A DNA stretch of 21,123 nucleotides from an uncultured Coriobacteriaceae bacterium (GTDB lineage Bacteria > Actinomycetota > Coriobacteriia > Coriobacteriales > QAMH01), in NCBI GenBank assembly GCA_902783925.1, contig CACZSV010000102.1, positions 1-21,123 on the forward strand, in the 5' to 3' direction. Positions 1-7,791 of the stretch are shown one piece after another. The notes beneath the pieces are model-generated. The model saw only the letters and a list, made by a program, of their open reading frames with translations, did not search any database and was not told the origin of the DNA. A program made the position numbers and the translations under genes. Numbering within the stretch: the first letter of the stretch is position 1; every line of letters starts with the position of its first letter.

Positions 1-328
1 CACTGCATGCAAGACCCAGCTTTGCGCAGATGCTCACGAAGCCGCCGACGAACGGCTTGAAGGCGTTACGCTCGAGAGCCAGACCCAAATCATCTGCCAC
101 CCGAACGCAACGTTCGCTATCAGTATTCGAAATAATCGCGACCTTGATCCCGCAATCCTTTAGGTTTTGCACCCAATCTTTAATCTCTGGTGCAACCTCA
201 AAAGCTCCACGAGCAAGCAAGGTGTTGTCAAGGTCGAGCAATACTCCACGGATACGCGAATTCACGAGATCGCGAGCGTCGATATCGAGCACGCTTTGAC
301 AGTATCTATCCGGCGCAATTGCAAGCAT
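1..328 (-). CDS. yqeG: YqeG-family HAD-IIIA phosphatase (partial, C-terminus outside window)
   Basis: The first 109 residues of a HAD-superfamily hydrolase are visible; family members are about 170 residues, so the C-terminal third lies beyond base 1. HAD motif I is present as LLDLDNTLL near residue 31, with the nucleophile and acid Asp pair, and motif II as IISNTD near residue 62. This arrangement, with no cap domain between the motifs, fits the YqeG/YqeG-like group of small class III phosphatases, whose physiological substrate is not settled. The ATG at 326-328 overlaps the mltG stop by one base (TAATG), so translation is probably coupled to mltG. No separate ribosome binding site is obvious. 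The family call is firm; the function beyond a phosphatase fold is inference. Confidence 0.8.
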   Translation of the reverse strand, partial: MLAIAPDRYCQSVLDIDARDLVNSRIRGVLLDLDNTLLARGAFEVAPEIKDWVQNLKDCGIKVAIISNTDSERCVRVADDLGLALERNAFKPFVGGFVSICAKLGLACS

Positions 329-1542
329 TAGTCACCGTATTGGGCCCACGCGGCAGAGAACTCAGGTTCGTTTGCAAAGAACATGGTTTTGCCTTCTTTG
401 TTCGAATAGAAGAAGTACAGATAGTCGACCTGCGCGGGATTCGCCGCAGCATTGATGGTCGATACAGACGGATTGCAGATTGGCCCCGCGGGCAGCCCAT
501 AATGGCTTGGGTTTCGCGTATTGTATGGACTATCGCTTGCAAGGTCTTCGTTCGTAAGCTCCTCTGTGAGCTCTTTACCCACGGCATAATACGTGGTCAC
601 ATCGCTGCCGAGCGTGATGCCTTCGCGCAGGCGATTGTAGAACACGGCAGCGATGGGAGCCTTGTCGCTTTCATGGCGGTATTCTTTTTCGACAATAGAA
701 GCAAGCGTCACCACATCGTAAAGGGTGAGATTCTTGCTCGCGGCATAGCTCATGTCGACTTGCTGAATGCGTCCGCCAAACTGGTCGAGCATGGTCCTCA
801 CAACGTCATCGGCACTCGCCCCGACGTCGATGCGATAGGTATCGGGATACAGGAATCCTTCCATGGAATCGTTGTACACCCCGCTCAAGAACGGGTACTC
901 GTTCACATACTGAGACGCCTTCTGCGTGAGCGCATAGAACTCGTCGGCGCTAATGCCGCAGGTTTTCTCAACCTGCGCGGCTATCTGCTTGATCGTGTAA
1001 CCTTCGGGGATGGTGAGAAGATACCCCGTTTCTCCATTTGTCATCATGCGAATAATGACATCGAGATCCTCCCCGCCGGTGATGATATACGTACCCGATT
1101 GCAAGCTGGCCGAATGACCGAGCTTGTCGACGCGCTTGCTGAATTCGTCTGCAGATGCGATAACGCCCGATTCCTGCAGCTCCGTAGCGATATGCTTTGT
1201 CGCAGCACCCGGCTCGACCTTCACGACAATCTGCTCACCCTGCCTGACTTTGCCAGACCCACTCCCCGAGCATTGACTCACGGCAAATATCACAATTCCC
1301 ACGAGGAGTACGGCAGCGACTATCGCGATGATGAGGAGCTTGTTAGGGCCTTTCTTGCGGCTGGAATACCCCGACTTCGCATAATCCGCACGCGTACGCG
1401 CGCTCTGCGGCGTGGCGCGTCCCGACTGTGCGCTCGACGATGCGGGAATGGCGCCTGAGGCGCCTGCACGCGAGTGTTCCGGCGCGACTTTACGCTGTCT
1501 TTGCCTGTTATCAGAAGATGCCGAATGCGCACCTTTTGCCAT
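328..1542 (-). CDS. mltG: Endolytic murein transglycosylase MltG (YceG-like)
   Basis: This 404-residue protein cleaves nascent peptidoglycan strands at the outer face of the membrane and so limits glycan chain length. Residues 1-67 are a basic, Ser/Ala-rich, low-complexity cytoplasmic tail. Residues 69-90 form one transmembrane helix. A LysM-like region and the YceG catalytic domain follow outside the cell. The family signature ASIVEKE at 281-287 contains the catalytic Glu (E285 or E287), followed by the FYNRL segment (301-305) and the YNTR...GLPAGPICNP region (340-357). The length is slightly above average because of the N-terminal tail. The start is supported by GGGAG six bases upstream of ATG. 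It lies between ruvX and yqeG on the same strand, an arrangement typical of Gram-positive alaS-ruvX-mltG clusters. Confidence 0.95.
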   Translation of the reverse strand: MAKGAHSASSDNRQRQRKVAPEHSRAGASGAIPASSSAQSGRATPQSARTRADYAKSGYSSRKKGPNKLLIIAIVAAVLLVGIVIFAVSQCSGSGSGKVRQGEQIVVKVEPGAATKHIATELQESGVIASADEFSKRVDKLGHSASLQSGTYIITGGEDLDVIIRMMTNGETGYLLTIPEGYTIKQIAAQVEKTCGISADEFYALTQKASQYVNEYPFLSGVYNDSMEGFLYPDTYRIDVGASADDVVRTMLDQFGGRIQQVDMSYAASKNLTLYDVVTLASIVEKEYRHESDKAPIAAVFYNRLREGITLGSDVTTYYAVGKELTEELTNEDLASDSPYNTRNPSHYGLPAGPICNPSVSTINAAANPAQVDYLYFFYSNKEGKTMFFANEPEFSAAWAQYGD

Positions 1543-1569
1543 GACAATCTCCCGCCTATCAAAATTTCT

Positions 1570-1606
1570 GCCTGCGTCGGCAGGCGCATAGAGACATGTC
1601 CCTATG
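1570..1606 (-). other. Two stem-loops between ruvX and mltG
   Basis: In the minus-strand RNA, positions 1606-1587 fold as an 8-bp stem with a CAUG loop (one G-U pair). Positions 1585-1570 fold as GCCTGC-CGAC-GCAGGC. The first overlaps the ruvX stop codon. The second is followed by only a short ATTTT stretch, so it is at best a weak terminator or an RNA processing or stabilising element ahead of the mltG ribosome binding site. The structures are read directly from sequence; the role is inference. Confidence 0.45.
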
Positions 1607-2027
1607 CATGATGCCCGTCATTCTGACGTGAAAGCCAGCTTTCCAAAATGAGCGAAGCGGCAACGCTATCTAGCTTACCGCGCATCTCCCGTTCGCTCAA
1701 ACCCTGCTCGCGCAAATAGCGCTTCGCCTCGGCGCTGCTCAAACGCTCATCGAAAAACTCGACGGGAAGCTGCGCTGTTTGCGCAATACGTTCAGCAACG
1801 TTCTTTATGCGCGCCGCCTGTTTGCCATGCGCGCCACTCATCGATTTGGGAAGACCGCAAACAAGGAGTTCGGGCTCGTTATCCTCGAGCAGCATTCGCC
1901 ACGCACGAGAATTCTCCATAACCTCATGAGCGGGTATGACCTTAAGCGGCACGCTCACCGAGCTCTTCGTATCGCAAAATGCGACGCCGATGCGTTTTTC
2001 GCCTATGTCTAAACCGATGACACGCAT
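1602..2027 (-). CDS. ruvX: RuvX/YqgF Holliday-junction resolvase-like nuclease
   Basis: A 141-residue protein of the YqgF family, an RNase H-fold nuclease implicated in 16S rRNA 5' end maturation and proposed as a Holliday-junction resolvase. The N-terminal GLDIGEKRIGVA (residues 5-16) holds the first catalytic Asp (D7). VCGLPKSMSG (57-65) is the middle strand, FFDERLSS (91-98) carries the DER acidic pair, and KLDSVAASLIL (119-128) supplies the last Asp (D120). Length is typical. GAGGG lies five bases before the ATG. It follows alaS after 58 bases that contain a strong stem-loop, and precedes mltG. The fold and family are clear; which of the two proposed activities dominates here cannot be told from sequence. 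Confidence 0.93.
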   Translation of the reverse strand: MRVIGLDIGEKRIGVAFCDTKSSVSVPLKVIPAHEVMENSRAWRMLLEDNEPELLVCGLPKSMSGAHGKQAARIKNVAERIAQTAQLPVEFFDERLSSAEAKRYLREQGLSEREMRGKLDSVAASLILESWLSRQNDGHHA

Positions 2028-2041
2028 GTTCCCTCAAATAC

Positions 2042-2078
2042 AAGGCGGACTGCCGTGTCGAGCACGACAGTCCGCCTT
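2042..2078 (-). terminator. Strong stem-loop between alaS and ruvX, terminator-like
   Basis: On the minus-strand RNA, AAGGCGGACTG pairs with CAGTCCGCCTT, continued inward by a G-U pair and CGTG/CACG. This gives about 16 paired bases around a CTCGA loop. The distal side reads CCTTGTATTTG, a poor U-run; the plus-strand side reads CCTTTTCTTC, a better one. It starts seven bases after the alaS stop. Because ruvX follows directly, it could act as a partial terminator or as an RNA 3' end stabiliser. The hairpin is certain; termination is inferred. Confidence 0.55.
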
Positions 2079-2085
2079 TTCTTCG

Positions 2086-4731
2086 CTACGCCTCAAAAAG
2101 CTCTTGAGCGGCCTTGATGGCGTCGGGGATTGCATCGGCGTTTTTGCCACCGGCCTGCGCCATGTTCGGCTTGCCGCCGCCGCCACCACCGATAATCGGG
2201 GCGATTTGCTTAATGACATCGTTAGCGTTGAAACCGGCTTCAACTGCCTTCTCATTGCCCGCGGCGAGCATGAGCGGAGTGCCCACCTCCGCCTTACGGG
2301 CGAACAGGATAACCGCAACGCCCTCGGCACCGCTGCGCTGTTTGACGATATCCCAGGTCTCACGCATTCCCTGAGCTACGGCCTCCTGCAAATCGGCGAT
2401 GACGAGATTGTATCCGTCGACTTTGATTGCAGACTTGAGGTAATCCGAAACGCTTCCCTCCGCAGCAGCTTTCATACGGCGTCGGTGGATACCCTCAAGC
2501 TCATCGATGCGCTCTTGCATCTTCGCCACGCGTTCGGAAACATCAAGCGGGGGCACCTTGAGGAAACGCGCCGTCTCGCGGAGCTCTTCTTCCATTCCGG
2601 ACATGTATTCGTAGGCCGCGAAGCTCGTGACCGCCTCGACACGACGCGTATTCGCACCGATGGAGGTTTCCTGCACGATCTTGAAAAGACCGATTTCGCT
2701 TGTACGACCCACATGCGTGCCTCCGCAGAGCTCCTTCGAGAAGGTGCCGGCCTCGACCACGCGTACGAACTCGCCGTATTTCTCTCCGAAAAGCGCAAGC
2801 ACGCCCGCTTCGCGTGCCGCGGTAAGAGACGTCTCGTATGCAAGCACGGGTTCATCGGCCATGATCAGCTCGTTGCAGATGCGCTCGACCTCGAGAATCT
2901 GCTCATGGTGCATGGGCTCGAAATGTGTGAAATCAAAACGCAGGCGGTCCGGCGCAACAAGAGAGCCCGCCTGCTTGACATGGTCTCCTAATACAATGGA
3001 GAGCGCCTTCTGGAGAATGTGCGTGGCGGTATGATTACGCGCAATCTTGTTGCGGCGCTCGACGTCAATCGCCGCGCTCACCACGTCGTCTTTGTGGATG
3101 GTTCCCGCGCTTACCGTTCCGTGATGCACGGGCAGGCCTTCTTCAGGACGCGTGGTGTCTGTAATCTGAACATTGCCGAGCTCGTTCGAGATGGTGCCGG
3201 TATCGCCTACCTGACCGCCCATCTCGCCGTAAAACGGCGTCTTGTCGAGCACGATGGCAACTTCATCACCTTCGTTTGCCTCATCGACGATTTTGCCATC
3301 AACGATGATATCGATGATTCGCGCATCGCATTCGGTGTTCTTATAGCCCACAAACTCGCTCGTACCATGCACGTCGAGAATATGCGTGAAGATGTCGCCA
3401 AAGCCCGACCATGCCTCGTCGTTACGGGCGGCACGAGCGCGTTCGCGCTGAATGGTCATCTCGCGCTCGAAGCCATCCATGTCGACCTCGATTCCGCTCT
3501 CTGCGCAAATCTCGGCGGTGAGCTCGATGGGGAACCCATAGGTATCGTGCAAGACAAACGCCTGCTCGCCGTCGAGCCTTGAGCCCGCCTCGAGAGAATC
3601 GACTGCTTCTTCGAGGTAATGTTGCCCGTTGACGATCGTGCGGTTGAAGCGTTCTTCCTCGGACACGAGAATCTTCTCGATGAGTGACTTGTTTTCGATG
3701 ATCTCCGGATACACAGAGCCCATCTCATCGCAGATGGCGTCGAGGAACTCCGTCATGAACGGCCCTTCGATGCCCTGTAGGAGACCATGGCGTACGGCAC
3801 GGCGCAGCAAATGCCTCAGCACATAGCCACGACCATCGTTTGAGGGGAGGATGCCGTCGCCAATCATGAACATGACGGCGCGCGCGTGATCGGCCATGAT
3901 GCGAAGCGAAAGGTCGACTTTCTCGTCGACGCCATAGACCTTGCCGCTCAGACGCTCGCCCACCGCGATGAGATTGCGGAGGATATCGGTATCGAAATTC
4001 GAAGTCACGCCCTGCATGATGGCGGCCATACGCTCGAGGCCAAGGCCGGTATCGATGTTCTTCTTCTCCAGGGGAACCATCGAGCCGTCTTCCTGACGGT
4101 CGAACTGCGTGAACACGAGATTCCAGTACTCGAGGAAGCGGTCGCAGTCGCAGCCAGGCGCACAGTCGGGCTTGCCGCATCCGACCTCGACGCCCTGATC
4201 GTAGTACAGCTCGGAGCAGGGACCGCAAGGACCCGTGGGTCCGGCGACCCAGAAGTTGTCGTCTGCGCCAAGACGCGAGATGCGTTCGGCCGGGATGCCG
4301 ACCTTTTGCCATATGGCAGCTGTCTCCTCGTCTTCCTCATAGATGGTGACGTAAATCTTCTCGGGATCGAGCTTGAGCACGTCTACGGAGAACTCGTATG
4401 CCCAGGCGCACATCTCCTTTTTGAAGTATTCGCCAAAGCTGAAGTTGCCAAGCATTTCGAAGAAGGAAAGATGGCGACCATCCGTGCCAATGATATCTAT
4501 ATCGTTGGTACGGACGCATTTCTGCGCGGTAGTCGTGCCGATATAACGGCTGTCGAGATGCTTTTGCTGCAAAAAGTACGGCTTGAACTGAACCATGCCG
4601 GCTACCGTGAGCAGCAGCGAGGGGTCATCGGGGACAAGAGAGGAAGACGGCCAGCGCTGGCAGCCCTTTTCCTCGAAAAACTTCAGGTACGCTTCGCGGA
4701 TTTCCGCAGAGCTAGTTGGTACTGATGACAT
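2086..4731 (-). CDS. alaS: Alanine--tRNA ligase
   Basis: Cytoplasmic alanyl-tRNA synthetase (class II), charging tRNA-Ala and clearing mischarged Ser/Gly-tRNA-Ala. Residues 1-440 are the catalytic and tRNA-recognition part, with the class II motif-2 region near GTDGRHLSFFEMLGNFSFGEY and motif 3 at GRGYVLRHLLRRAVRHG. The editing domain carries HTATH at 567-571 and CGGTH at 669-673, the zinc ligands, at almost the same positions as in E. coli. The C-terminal domain ends with the glycine-rich GGGGGGKPNMAQAGG tract. Two adjacent ATG codons occur (4732-4734 and 4729-4731). The second is preferred because AAGGAG lies only one base before the first but four before the second, giving 881 residues. 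A longer upstream extension has no family counterpart. No T-box leader fits the roughly 100-base spacer. Confidence 0.97.
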   Translation of the reverse strand: MSSVPTSSAEIREAYLKFFEEKGCQRWPSSSLVPDDPSLLLTVAGMVQFKPYFLQQKHLDSRYIGTTTAQKCVRTNDIDIIGTDGRHLSFFEMLGNFSFGEYFKKEMCAWAYEFSVDVLKLDPEKIYVTIYEEDEETAAIWQKVGIPAERISRLGADDNFWVAGPTGPCGPCSELYYDQGVEVGCGKPDCAPGCDCDRFLEYWNLVFTQFDRQEDGSMVPLEKKNIDTGLGLERMAAIMQGVTSNFDTDILRNLIAVGERLSGKVYGVDEKVDLSLRIMADHARAVMFMIGDGILPSNDGRGYVLRHLLRRAVRHGLLQGIEGPFMTEFLDAICDEMGSVYPEIIENKSLIEKILVSEEERFNRTIVNGQHYLEEAVDSLEAGSRLDGEQAFVLHDTYGFPIELTAEICAESGIEVDMDGFEREMTIQRERARAARNDEAWSGFGDIFTHILDVHGTSEFVGYKNTECDARIIDIIVDGKIVDEANEGDEVAIVLDKTPFYGEMGGQVGDTGTISNELGNVQITDTTRPEEGLPVHHGTVSAGTIHKDDVVSAAIDVERRNKIARNHTATHILQKALSIVLGDHVKQAGSLVAPDRLRFDFTHFEPMHHEQILEVERICNELIMADEPVLAYETSLTAAREAGVLALFGEKYGEFVRVVEAGTFSKELCGGTHVGRTSEIGLFKIVQETSIGANTRRVEAVTSFAAYEYMSGMEEELRETARFLKVPPLDVSERVAKMQERIDELEGIHRRRMKAAAEGSVSDYLKSAIKVDGYNLVIADLQEAVAQGMRETWDIVKQRSGAEGVAVILFARKAEVGTPLMLAAGNEKAVEAGFNANDVIKQIAPIIGGGGGGKPNMAQAGGKNADAIPDAIKAAQELFEA

Positions 4732-4763
4732 CATGCTCCTTTTCGTAGCATACAGATAGAAAT

Positions 4764-4812
4764 TTGCAGCGCGCAAAAGCACGCTGCAAGCAACGGTGGA
4801 GTTTCTCCACCG
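4764..4812 (-). other. Tandem stem-loops in the alaS leader / 3' end of the DUF948 gene
   Basis: In minus-strand RNA the first hairpin (4812-4794) is CGGTGGAG-AAA-CTCCACCG, a perfect 8-bp stem. The second (4789-4764) is TTGCAGCGTGC-TTTT-GCGCGCTGCAA, 11 bp with one U-G pair. It is followed by AATTTCTATC rather than a clean U-tract. They lie between the DUF948 stop and the alaS ribosome binding site, so they may be a partial terminator or an attenuator for alaS. Structure seen; role inferred. Confidence 0.5.
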
Positions 4813-4832
4813 CAAAGCATCAAGATGCAGGT

Positions 4833-5444
4833 TTACTCAGCAGCCGCCTGAGCTACGTCTGCCTGCGAGCCTGCGGCGGCTTCTTCGGCTTTGGAAGCTT
4901 CGGGCGCCTCAGAGACCTCAGGCTTTGCAGCCACCTTAGCGGCGAGCTCTTCTGCTTCGGCCGCTGCGGTGGGAGCTTCCGCGTTCTTGTCTTGCTCGGA
5001 AGTCTGCGTATGTTTGCCCGCTGCGATGGGATACACGACACGACCCTGCTTGATCTGCTGTTTACGTTTGTTGCCGAGGCTGCCTCGGATATAACCGACA
5101 ATCGAAGTCACGGCGTCAACTGGTGCAGACGTGACGGTGTCGACGGTGTTCGCAGCGTTGCCGGCAACGTTGGTGACATGCTCCATGTCTTCGAGAATCG
5201 CGTCCACGCGAAGCATCTCGAGATTGAGCGTGTCGACCATGAGCTCGGCCTTATCGACCATCGGATCGACCTTCTTCATCACCGGAGTGATTTCCTTATC
5301 AGCCTCTTCGACCATATTCTGCACGGATTTCATGGTTTTGCTCGCCCGGTACAAAATGAGCACGAGAAACGCGAGGGCGGCGATAGCCAAGACAACGATT
5401 ATCGCAGTACCTATCGGCATGAAACCGTTGAGGAAGTCTGACAT
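4833..5444 (-). CDS. DUF948 family single-pass membrane protein
   Basis: A 203-residue protein. Residues about 9-31 are a hydrophobic transmembrane helix. Residues 32-105 are a charged helical stretch, probably coiled coil, of the type called DUF948 (general-stress-protein-like). The last 60 residues are an Ala/Glu/Lys-rich disordered tail. The function is unknown. An ATG 15 bases further upstream (5457-5459) is in frame, but the codons after it (ATG AAG GGG ATC ATA) are themselves the ribosome binding site AAGGGG, six bases before ATG 5442-5444. The shorter start is therefore chosen. It lies between rarA and alaS on the same strand, 98 bases after rarA. Assigned by architecture and context; the DUF948 label is fairly sure, the biological role is not known. 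Confidence 0.8.
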   Translation of the reverse strand: MSDFLNGFMPIGTAIIVVLAIAALAFLVLILYRASKTMKSVQNMVEEADKEITPVMKKVDPMVDKAELMVDTLNLEMLRVDAILEDMEHVTNVAGNAANTVDTVTSAPVDAVTSIVGYIRGSLGNKRKQQIKQGRVVYPIAAGKHTQTSEQDKNAEAPTAAAEAEELAAKVAAKPEVSEAPEASKAEEAAAGSQADVAQAAAE

Positions 5445-5542
5445 TATGATCCCCTTCATTTGCTTTCAATACATTAAATATTGATGATACCTCAGATTTC
5501 GTCATATACCAGATACAAGAGCCTGTTTTTGGCGAAATGTCA

Positions 5543-6841
5543 TCATGAACCCGGTTTGTCAGGAAAGCGAAGTTTCTCCCAGCCGTATTGCGTGGGCTTG
5601 TAGAAGCACCCGCGTTCGAGCCCATCGGGAAGATACTGCTGATCGACCCATGCGCCTGGGTAATCGTGAGGATACAGATACTTGCCGTAGGCCTCAGAAC
5701 CGGGACGATGGCGATCTCTCAAATGGTTGGGAACGCTGCGGGCAGGACCTTCGCGCACTTCGCGCAACGCGGCATCGATCGCCATATACGCGGCATTCGA
5801 CTTGGGGGCAAGCGCCATGTATATGGCGGCTTCTGCAAGGTTGATACGACACTCGGGATACCCGATGGATTCCGCCGCCTTGAATGCCGCGGCGGCAATG
5901 GTAATGGCACGGGGATCGGCAAGACCGACGTCTTCGCTTGCCAAGATGAAAATACGCCGCGCGATGAATCGCGGATCCTCCCCGCCCTCGATCATGCGAG
6001 CGAGCCAATACACGGCCGCGTCCGGGTCTCCCCCACGCATGGATTTAATGAATGCGGAAATCACATCGTAGTGGGTGTCGCCATCTTTATCGTAGGGCAG
6101 CTGCCTGTGCGGCGTGGCCTCGCTCACCTGTTCGGTGCCGATCTGTTCGCCCGGTTTGACTAGCGCGCTTGCGAGCTCGAGCGTCGTAAGCGCCATGCGA
6201 GCATCTCCGCCAGCGGTTATGACAATGGCATTGAGCGCGTCTTCGCTGATGCTGTACTCGTTGTTGAGCCCGCGTTCGTCTTCGAGCGCACGCTTGACGA
6301 GCATGCGGATTTCGTGGTTGCCAATGGGTTTGAGCTCGACGATGCGAGAACGGGAGATGAGAGCAGAATTGACCTCGAAAAACGGGTTTTCCGTCGTGGC
6401 GCCGATAAGTATGACCACGCGGTCTTCGACGGCGTGCAAAAGCGCGTCTTGTTGCGAACGGGAGAAACGGTGAATCTCGTCGATGAAGAGAATCGTGCGG
6501 CGCTGCTGCATGGTCAGACGGTCTTCTGCCGCCTTGATCTCGCGGCGCAAATCGGCGACCGTCCCCGAAACGGCAGACACCTCGACAAAGGCCGCATTGG
6601 TCGTGTTGGCGATGACATGCGCAATGGAGGTCTTGCCTGTGCCAGCCGGCCCAAAGAGAATCACCGAGGACAAGGTATCGTTTGCAATCGCGCGGCGAAG
6701 CCAGGTGTTGGGCCCGACGATTTCTTCTTGCCCGACGATCTCGTTGAGCGTGCGCGGGCGCATGCGCACGGCAAGAGGCGCCGCGGCAAAACGCGTTTCG
6801 TTGCCGACTTCGCTGAACAGCGTGTCCATCGAGGAATCCAT
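5543..6841 (-). CDS. rarA: Replication-associated recombination protein A (RarA/MgsA AAA+ ATPase)
   Basis: A 432-residue AAA+ ATPase of the clamp-loader-like RarA/MgsA/WRNIP1 family, which acts at stalled replication forks together with SSB. Walker A GPAGTGKT is at 64-71 and Walker B ILFIDE at 117-122. Sensor 1 is in IGATTENPFF (about 146-155), and the SRSRI arginine-finger region follows. The C-terminal half holds the oligomerisation domain, with GGDPDAAVYWLARM and the usual LPD-type end. The ATG at 6839-6841 is one base after the xth stop (TAG-C-ATG), implying translational coupling. A second in-frame ATG at 6827-6829 is possible, since neither has a strong Shine-Dalgarno sequence. E. coli RarA is 447 residues, so the length fits. 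Confidence 0.95.
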   Translation of the reverse strand: MDSSMDTLFSEVGNETRFAAAPLAVRMRPRTLNEIVGQEEIVGPNTWLRRAIANDTLSSVILFGPAGTGKTSIAHVIANTTNAAFVEVSAVSGTVADLRREIKAAEDRLTMQQRRTILFIDEIHRFSRSQQDALLHAVEDRVVILIGATTENPFFEVNSALISRSRIVELKPIGNHEIRMLVKRALEDERGLNNEYSISEDALNAIVITAGGDARMALTTLELASALVKPGEQIGTEQVSEATPHRQLPYDKDGDTHYDVISAFIKSMRGGDPDAAVYWLARMIEGGEDPRFIARRIFILASEDVGLADPRAITIAAAAFKAAESIGYPECRINLAEAAIYMALAPKSNAAYMAIDAALREVREGPARSVPNHLRDRHRPGSEAYGKYLYPHDYPGAWVDQQYLPDGLERGCFYKPTQYGWEKLRFPDKPGS

Positions 6842-6842
6842 G

Positions 6843-7598
6843 CTAGATATCGAGCTCCAACGACACGGGGCAGTGATCGCTGCCAAAGACGTCGCCGTGA
6901 ATCGCCGCATCCACGATGGCGCCTTCGAGTGAATCGCTCACGAGGAAGTAGTCGATACGCCACCCGACGTTCCTATCGCGCGCCTTCATGCGATAACTCC
7001 ACCAGGAGTACACATCGCCCGTATCCGGGTATTTATATCTGAATGTGTCGATAAAGCCGCTTTGCAGAAGCTCGTCGAATTTGCCGCGCTCTTCATCGGA
7101 AAAACCGGCGTTGCCGACGTTCTCCTTGGGACGGGCAAGGTCGATGGGTTCGTGCGCGACGTTCATATCACCGCAGACGACGACGCCTTTCTGCGCTTTG
7201 AGGCCGCCCAGATATTCTCTGAACGTGTCCTCGAACGCGCAGCGGTAATCGATGCGCGCGAGCTCATGCTGGGCATTCGGCGTGTAGACATCGACGAAGA
7301 AGAAATCGGGGAATTCCAGCGTCACATTGCGACCTTCGATATCGAAACGGCTGTCGCCAATGCCATGCGTCACGGAAAGCGGCTCTTGCTTGGAAAACAC
7401 CGCCGTGCCCGAATAGCCTTTCTTTTCTGCATAGCTCCAGTATTCATGGTAATCCGGAAAGTCGATGGGGCTCTGCCCGTCTTGCAGCTTGGTCTCCTGG
7501 ATGGCGAATATGTCCGCATCGAAGCTGCGGAAAATATCCTCGAAACCCTTCTTTGCAACAGCGCGAAGGCCATTGACATTCCACGATACGAACTTCAC
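6843..7598 (-). CDS. xth: Exodeoxyribonuclease III (AP endonuclease), GTG start
   Basis: Base-excision-repair nuclease of the ExoIII/APE1 family, cutting 5' to abasic sites and trimming 3' ends. From the GTG start the visible catalytic residues are N7 (FVSWNVNGLRA), E35 (QETK), Y105 (VDVYTPNA), D144 and N146 (CGDMNV), and D241-H242 (GSDHCPV). They match the E. coli set N7/E34/Y109/D151/N153/D258/H259 in order. GTG 7596-7598 is chosen because family proteins begin (M/V)KFVSWNVNG and an AGAGAG-like ribosome site lies about eight bases upstream. The 20 residues that a further upstream TTG would add are not family-like. 251 residues matches Gram-positive ExoA. The rarA start follows one base after the stop, making an xth-rarA repair operon. 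Confidence 0.94.
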   Translation of the reverse strand: MKFVSWNVNGLRAVAKKGFEDIFRSFDADIFAIQETKLQDGQSPIDFPDYHEYWSYAEKKGYSGTAVFSKQEPLSVTHGIGDSRFDIEGRNVTLEFPDFFFVDVYTPNAQHELARIDYRCAFEDTFREYLGGLKAQKGVVVCGDMNVAHEPIDLARPKENVGNAGFSDEERGKFDELLQSGFIDTFRYKYPDTGDVYSWWSYRMKARDRNVGWRIDYFLVSDSLEGAIVDAAIHGDVFGSDHCPVSLELDI

Positions 7599-7632
7599 AG
7601 GCAGACTCTCTTTCTCTTGGGCGTCTGGAGCA

Positions 7633-7638
7633 ATTGTA
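7633..7638 (-). promoter_or_regulatory. Candidate -10 box upstream of xth
   Basis: TACAAT on the minus strand would start transcription near 7626, about 28 bases before the GTG start of xth. No convincing -35 element is at 16-18 bases, so the call is weak. Confidence 0.25.
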
Positions 7639-7686
7639 CACGCAAACTGTGACGGCAAAACGCGAATGTCATGCCATCAGCCAGTC

Positions 7687-7774
7687 AAAGGGAGAAGTGT
7701 CCCTTTTGGTTGGAAGTCAGGATGCCAGAAGTGATGACAGAAGCGCTCGGTAGGCGCGTGCCCTCGTGCGCTTC
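7687..7774. other. Spacer with two inverted repeats after the SDR gene
   Basis: The 193-base spacer between the xth start and the SDR stop holds no gene. It contains AAAGGGA-N6-TCCCTTT (7687-7706) and GAAGCGC-N21-GCGCTTC (7740-7774), with a small GGC-GCGT-GCC inside the second. The second begins 17 bases past the SDR stop and could mark the transcript end, but neither repeat is followed by a proper U-run. The pairing is seen; termination is inference. Confidence 0.3.
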
Positions 7775-7791
7775 AGGCCCAGATGTAACAG

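Noticed and set aside
190..1458. Long plus-strand open frame opposite mltG
   Set aside because: Shadow of mltG: it lies antisense to a clear MltG protein, has Arg/His-rich composition and no domain.
3886..4725. Plus-strand open frame opposite alaS
   Set aside because: Antisense to strongly conserved AlaRS motifs; composition is typical of a mirror frame.
4732..4832. T-box leader for alaS
   Set aside because: Only about 100 bases are available and no T-box core (TGGNACCGCG type) is present.
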